From JARRLC01 sp050290865 (GTDB lineage: Bacteria; Pseudomonadota; Alphaproteobacteria; Rhizobiales; Rhodomicrobiaceae), in the NCBI GenBank assembly GCA_050290865.1, contig JBNKIW010000002.1, positions 62,001 through 126,000 on the forward strand: a stretch of 64,000 nt of DNA, in the 5' to 3' direction. The notes below the pieces were generated by a model. That model did no database searches and was not told the DNA's origin. It worked only from the letters and a program-made list of their open reading frames with translations. Shown here in pieces: positions 60,930 through 64,000 of this stretch. The stretch's first letter is position 1. Each line of letters starts with the position of its first letter. The position numbers and the translations under genes are program-made.

Positions 60930-62069
60930 ATGCTGGATAACGAAACGCTGCGAGTGATCTGGTGGCTTCTGATCGGCGTCCTGCTCATCGGCTTCGCCAT
61001 CATGGACGGCCACGACATGGGGGTCGGCACCCTCCTGCCCTTTGCGGGGCGCAACGACACCGAGCGTCGCGTCATCATCAACACCGTCGGGCCGCACTGG
61101 GACGGCAACCAGGTTTGGTTCATCACCGGCGGCGGAGCCATTTTCGCGGCGTGGCCGCTGGTCTACGCCACCGCGTTCTCGGGGTTCTACTGGGCGATGC
61201 TCGCGGTGTTGTGGGCGCTGTTCTTCCGTCCCGTGGGCTTCGACTATCGAAGCAAGATCGAAAACCCGACCTGGCGCACGTCCTGGGACTGGGGACTGTT
61301 CGTGGGCGGGGCCGTGCCGCCGGTGATCTTCGGCGTGGCTTTCGGCAATCTGCTGCAAGGTGTGCCGTTCCATTTCGACATCAACCTCGTGCCCTATTAC
61401 ACGGGGACATTCTGGGGACTGCTTAACCCATTCGCACTCCTGTGCGGCGTGGTGTCCAGCGCGATGATCACGTTTCACGGCGCCATCTATCTGATGCATC
61501 GCACGGAGGTTCCCATCTATGGCCGCGCTCAACGCACCGCGCTCGCCGCCGGGGCGGTAATGCTGACGGGCTTCACGGCGGCCGGGCTATGGATGTCGGC
61601 CGACATTCCCGGTTATGTATTCACCGCAGGGCTAGATCCGGCCGCGCCGGCAAACCCGCTGGGCAAGGAGGTCGTGCGCGAACCCGGCGCGTGGCTCGCG
61701 AATTACAGCCGCCATCCCTGGATGATGATGGCGCCGCTGCTCGCCTATGCGGGGGGCCTCGGCGCGATCGCGCTTGCGGCGGCGGGGCGAACGCTGGTGG
61801 CCTTCGCGTCGTCATCGCTGGCGATCACCGGTGTCATCGGCACGGCGGGTGTGTCGATGTTTCCGTTCGTGATGCCTTCGTCCACCGACCCGAAATCTTC
61901 GCTGACAGTGTGGGACGGCACATCGAGCCACCTGACGCTCGCCATCATGTTCTGGGTGACGGTGATCTTCATGCCTCTGATCATCATCTATACCGGCTGG
62001 GCCTACAAGGTCATGTCCGGCAAGGTGACGGCGGCTTATGTCCGCGAGCACAACCATTCGGCATACTGA
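60930..62069 (+). CDS. cydB: Cytochrome bd ubiquinol oxidase subunit II
   Basis: 379 residues; starts 15 bases after cydA. The N-terminus LRVIWWLLIGVLLIGFAIMD then GHDMGVGTLLPFAG is the conserved CydB start with the catalytic-channel acidic pair. Eight or nine membrane helices follow, and GPHWDGNQVWFITGGGAIFA is the second family block. It forms the heterodimer with CydA. CydCD, needed for haem assembly of bd oxidase, is not in the window and may be elsewhere. Confidence 0.96.
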   Translation: MLDNETLRVIWWLLIGVLLIGFAIMDGHDMGVGTLLPFAGRNDTERRVIINTVGPHWDGNQVWFITGGGAIFAAWPLVYATAFSGFYWAMLAVLWALFFRPVGFDYRSKIENPTWRTSWDWGLFVGGAVPPVIFGVAFGNLLQGVPFHFDINLVPYYTGTFWGLLNPFALLCGVVSSAMITFHGAIYLMHRTEVPIYGRAQRTALAAGAVMLTGFTAAGLWMSADIPGYVFTAGLDPAAPANPLGKEVVREPGAWLANYSRHPWMMMAPLLAYAGGLGAIALAAAGRTLVAFASSSLAITGVIGTAGVSMFPFVMPSSTDPKSSLTVWDGTSSHLTLAIMFWVTVIFMPLIIIYTGWAYKVMSGKVTAAYVREHNHSAY

Positions 62070-62082
62070 AGGAGGACGCCCG

Positions 62083-62232
62083 ATGTGGTATTTCACCTGG
62101 GTTCTGGGGCTCGGCTTCGCAGTGCTGCTGGCGATCCTCAACGCCATATGGCACGAAGTTCAGGAAGACCGCAAAGCCGCCCCCAAGACTGCGAATACGG
62201 CTACGGCTCCCGCCACCTCGCGAGAGGGCTGA
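62083..62232 (+). CDS. cydX: Cytochrome bd oxidase small subunit CydX
   Basis: 49 residues from the ATG at 62083, which has GGAGG seven bases upstream. The helix (residues 2-21, MWYFTWVLGLGFAVLLAILN) and the conserved start MWYF...GxxxA followed by AIWHEV match CydX/YbgT. It stabilises the haem centres of the oxidase. The tail is Ala/Thr/Pro-rich. It is the last gene of the cyd operon; the next 350 bases contain the palindromic repeat C and no strong terminator that I can see. Confidence 0.88.
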   Translation: MWYFTWVLGLGFAVLLAILNAIWHEVQEDRKAAPKTANTATAPATSREG

Positions 62233-62447
62233 TGGGCGAAACGCCCGCTATTCAGCGCTCAACCCAATAATGGCATTCCTCCGTTCGACCGGGGTCATCC
62301 CTCCGCCCCGGCCATGCGGGCACAGCACGCGGCCGCGCGGAAACCGCTGTCAAGGCTGCCTGTTTTCTGGCCAAAATCAGACAAGCATTCTGGCAGACAG
62401 CGCCCCGAAGGGGCTTCGCCTTGATAGCGGCTGAGCACGGCGGCAGA

Positions 62448-62526
62448 CTAGTACAGCCCGAGGCAAGTTCGCACCCCATTCTTCGCGAGTGCGCAAGCGA
62501 ACTTGCTTCGGATCAGGCGTACTTGG
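62448..62526 (+). repeat. Extragenic palindromic repeat, copy C
   Basis: About 79 bases of the family described at 21560 and 21651: it opens CTAGTACAGCCCG, has an inner stem CCGAGGCAAGTTCGC against GCGAACTTGCTTCGG (14 of 15 pairs plus a wobble), loop with CCCCATTC and GTGCGCAA, and ends GGATCAGGCGTACTTGG. The outer arm is less perfect. It lies in the 356-base gap between cydX (ends 62232) and the DUF3126 gene; the rest of that gap holds short GC-rich inverted repeats (near 62402-62415). Confidence 0.8.
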
Positions 62527-62588
62527 GTGTGGTGGGGCCGCACTATCGTTGCCCCGAAGGGCGAGGCGTCACGAAGCGAAAGCGTGTC

Positions 62589-62798
62589 TCAATCCAGATC
62601 CGTCTCCAGAATCGCGATCTGAAGCTGATAGGAAACCTCGCCGTCCTCATCGTCGCGATAGATGACACCGAGGAAATCGTCCGCGACATAGACCTCGGCG
62701 GTGTCCGTTTTTCTCGGCAGCTTCCGGATTGCGATCGTTTCGTTCTGGAACGTCCTGTGGAGATACTTCTCCAGTGAGCCAATTTCCTTGGGCGTCAT
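62589..62798 (-). CDS. DUF3126 family protein
   Basis: 69 residues from the ATG at 62798, with AGGAAG upstream. The whole chain, MTPKEIGSLEKYLHRTF then QNETIAIRKLPRKTDTAEVYV and DDFLGVIYRDDEDGEVSY, is typical of DUF3126, a small acidic cytoplasmic family largely limited to alphaproteobacteria. It is usually next to cysE, as here (85 bases downstream of cysE, same strand). No function is established; the constant link with serine acetyltransferase suggests a part in cysteine synthesis or its regulation, which is only inference. Confidence 0.88.
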   Translation of the reverse strand: MTPKEIGSLEKYLHRTFQNETIAIRKLPRKTDTAEVYVADDFLGVIYRDDEDGEVSYQLQIAILETDLD

Positions 62799-62883
62799 CG
62801 TCTTCCTCTACCGGCTGAGAATTCCTGTCCTGCCGCCCCTCCCATCGGGTTCGGCACGAAGGCCAAAGCGGTAAGAGGTCGAC

Positions 62884-63735
62884 TCAAGCGTCTGTTTCGC
62901 CCGTGACGTCCGGATCGTCAACCCCGAGCATCTGGTTCATCGACCGCGCCGGTTCCTTGCATCCGGCGACGCCGACGACGCGCGCAGGCACGCCCGCCAC
63001 GGTGCTGTTGGCGGGGACATCCTTGAGCACAACGCTGCCCGCGGCAATACGCGCACAATCACCTACCGTAATATTCCCAAGAATTTTCGACCCCGCCCCG
63101 ATCATCACGCAGCGGCCCACTTTCGGATGCCGGTCGCCGGTCTCCTTGCCGGAGCCGCCGAGTGTCACCGAATGCAGAATCGACGACATGTCGCCGATGG
63201 CCGCCGTCTCGCCCACCACGATGCTGGTGGCGTGGTCGAGCATGATACCGCGTCCGATCTTCGCGCGCGGGTGGATATCCACACCGAACACGCGCGACGA
63301 CTGGCTCTGAAGATAGAGGGCGAAATCCGGGCTCGCGTGATGGAAGAGCCAATGCGCGAAGCGGTAGGTCTGCAGCGCCTGAAAGCCCTTGAAATACAGA
63401 AGCGGCTCGATCAGCCGCTTGCAGGCCGGATCACGGTCGGCGACGGCGGCGAGATCGGCGCGGAATGCGGCGCCCAGCGTGGGTTCGGCGTCGATCACGC
63501 GGTGAAAGGTCTGGCGGATCAGGTCGGCCATGACGTCGTCGTGATCGAGCCTCTCGGCGAGCCGGTGGCAGACAGCGTCCTCAAGCCGCGCATAGTTCAA
63601 CACATTCGCGAAAATGAAACTCCCCAGCGCCGGTTCGCGCCGGGCGATGTCCTCGGCCTCGGTACGGATCTGGTCCCAGACCGGGTCAAGGGACCGGAGC
63701 TTTGGGCGATGGCTTTTCCCGCTTGTGCGCTGCAT
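62884..63735 (-). CDS. cysE: Serine O-acetyltransferase
   Basis: 283 residues from the ATG at 63735, chosen because AAGGAG is eight bases upstream; a GTG nine bases earlier is too close to that site. The N-terminal SAT domain (about 15-120) precedes the left-handed beta-helix with the acetyl-CoA-binding segments GIMLDHATSIVVGETA, HSVTLGGSGKETGDRHP (catalytic His pair) and KILGNITVGDCARIAAGS. The C-terminus past residue 255 carries extra acidic residues. It makes O-acetylserine, the first step of cysteine synthesis, and is normally feedback-inhibited by cysteine. DUF3126 follows in the same direction. Confidence 0.97.
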   Translation of the reverse strand: MQRTSGKSHRPKLRSLDPVWDQIRTEAEDIARREPALGSFIFANVLNYARLEDAVCHRLAERLDHDDVMADLIRQTFHRVIDAEPTLGAAFRADLAAVADRDPACKRLIEPLLYFKGFQALQTYRFAHWLFHHASPDFALYLQSQSSRVFGVDIHPRAKIGRGIMLDHATSIVVGETAAIGDMSSILHSVTLGGSGKETGDRHPKVGRCVMIGAGSKILGNITVGDCARIAAGSVVLKDVPANSTVAGVPARVVGVAGCKEPARSMNQMLGVDDPDVTGETDA

Positions 63736-63894
63736 GAGGAACACTCCTTGGCCCGATGCTAACGATTGGCTATTGAGATTGGGTTCTATTATCCGCGTGT
63801 CCGCCCTTAACGGCGGCAGAATGACCGGCGAGGCTTAACTGGTTTTTAGCACGGAAATGGGGGCCGCCCCAAGACCCGCAAAGAGGAAGTTGAC

Positions 63895-64000
63895 ATGACA
63901 GATGCGTCAACAGCCGTGAGCGGCAGCGTCAGGCTGGAGCGCGACGGCCCGATTGGCTGGCTCATCCTCGACCACCAGGAGCGCTGCAACGCGCTGAGCG
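63895..64000 (+). CDS. Enoyl-CoA hydratase/isomerase family protein (N-terminal fragment)
   Basis: The first 35 codons are in view and the gene continues past the right edge. The ATG at 63895 has GAGGAAG about eight bases upstream. The visible sequence runs VRLERDGPIGWLILDHQER then CNALS, which is the N-terminal beta-strand and the NALS segment of the crotonase fold (usual form: ...WLTLNRPERLNALS). Members hydrate or isomerise acyl-CoA in beta-oxidation or aromatic-acid breakdown. Divergent from cysE across 159 bases. Substrate is not readable here. Confidence 0.75.
   Translation, partial: MTDASTAVSGSVRLERDGPIGWLILDHQERCNALS

Noticed and set aside
1..64000. CRISPR arrays, tRNA and rRNA genes, insertion sequences, prophage
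   Set aside because: No regularly spaced direct repeats, no tRNA T-arm pattern in a cloverleaf context, no rRNA core sequences and no transposase or phage motifs were seen.

Overview
The window is chromosomal DNA of a GC-rich alphaproteobacterium, most likely of the order Hyphomicrobiales (Rhizobiales). The reasons are gene order and gene content: ruvC-ruvA-ruvB, a tlpA/argH/lptM block, hom-glpX, phaC near an alaC-type aminotransferase, cysE beside a DUF3126 gene, a class-typical Irr-like palindrome, a carboxyspermidine route to polyamines, and a bd oxidase operon with cydP and cydX. The genus cannot be fixed from the sequence. I see no rRNA, tRNA, CRISPR array, prophage or intact insertion sequence.

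Region by region: 1-5.8 kb carries Holliday-junction genes, an L,D-transpeptidase, an FAD monooxygenase with a small zinc-finger protein, and a CorA-like protein with a very long N-terminal part. 6-12.8 kb mixes redox and stress genes (WrbA, pirin with a divergent LysR regulator) with glycan or secretion genes (a methyltransferase, a DUF5672 protein, an orphan HlyD-like adaptor with a 330-residue extension). 12.8-21.5 kb is a self-contained transport/catabolic cluster: a five-gene NitT/TauT-type ABC importer operon ending in a homologue of 4,5-dihydroxyphthalate decarboxylase, divergent from a thiamine-diphosphate enzyme, a LysR and a TetR regulator. This is the best candidate for an undescribed catabolic pathway.

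21.5-24.4 kb begins with a pair of inverted palindromic repeats whose stems covary, followed by a promoter with an embedded Irr-like palindrome driving a rubrerythrin / two-[4Fe-4S] oxidoreductase / DUF3501 operon with structured intercistronic gaps. 24.6-40.4 kb is mainly housekeeping (typA, argH, glpX, hom, aminotransferase) with a TPR membrane protein, a TlpA-like thioredoxin, a LysR/SDR pair, and a transglutaminase-fold protein that appears to lack its nucleophilic cysteine.

40.6-50.7 kb holds phaC (polyhydroxyalkanoate synthesis), a visibly more AT-rich three-gene glycosyltransferase island, an endonuclease-type mutL, and the two-gene carboxy(nor)spermidine pathway. 50.9-57.2 kb has a solitary tatA and a complete branched-chain amino-acid ABC importer operon closed by a strong terminator shared with a convergent 46-codon ORF. 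57.5-64 kb contains murA, the cydPABX terminal oxidase operon, a third copy of the palindromic repeat, DUF3126, cysE and the start of an enoyl-CoA hydratase gene. Product calls are from motifs and remembered families only; no database search was possible.
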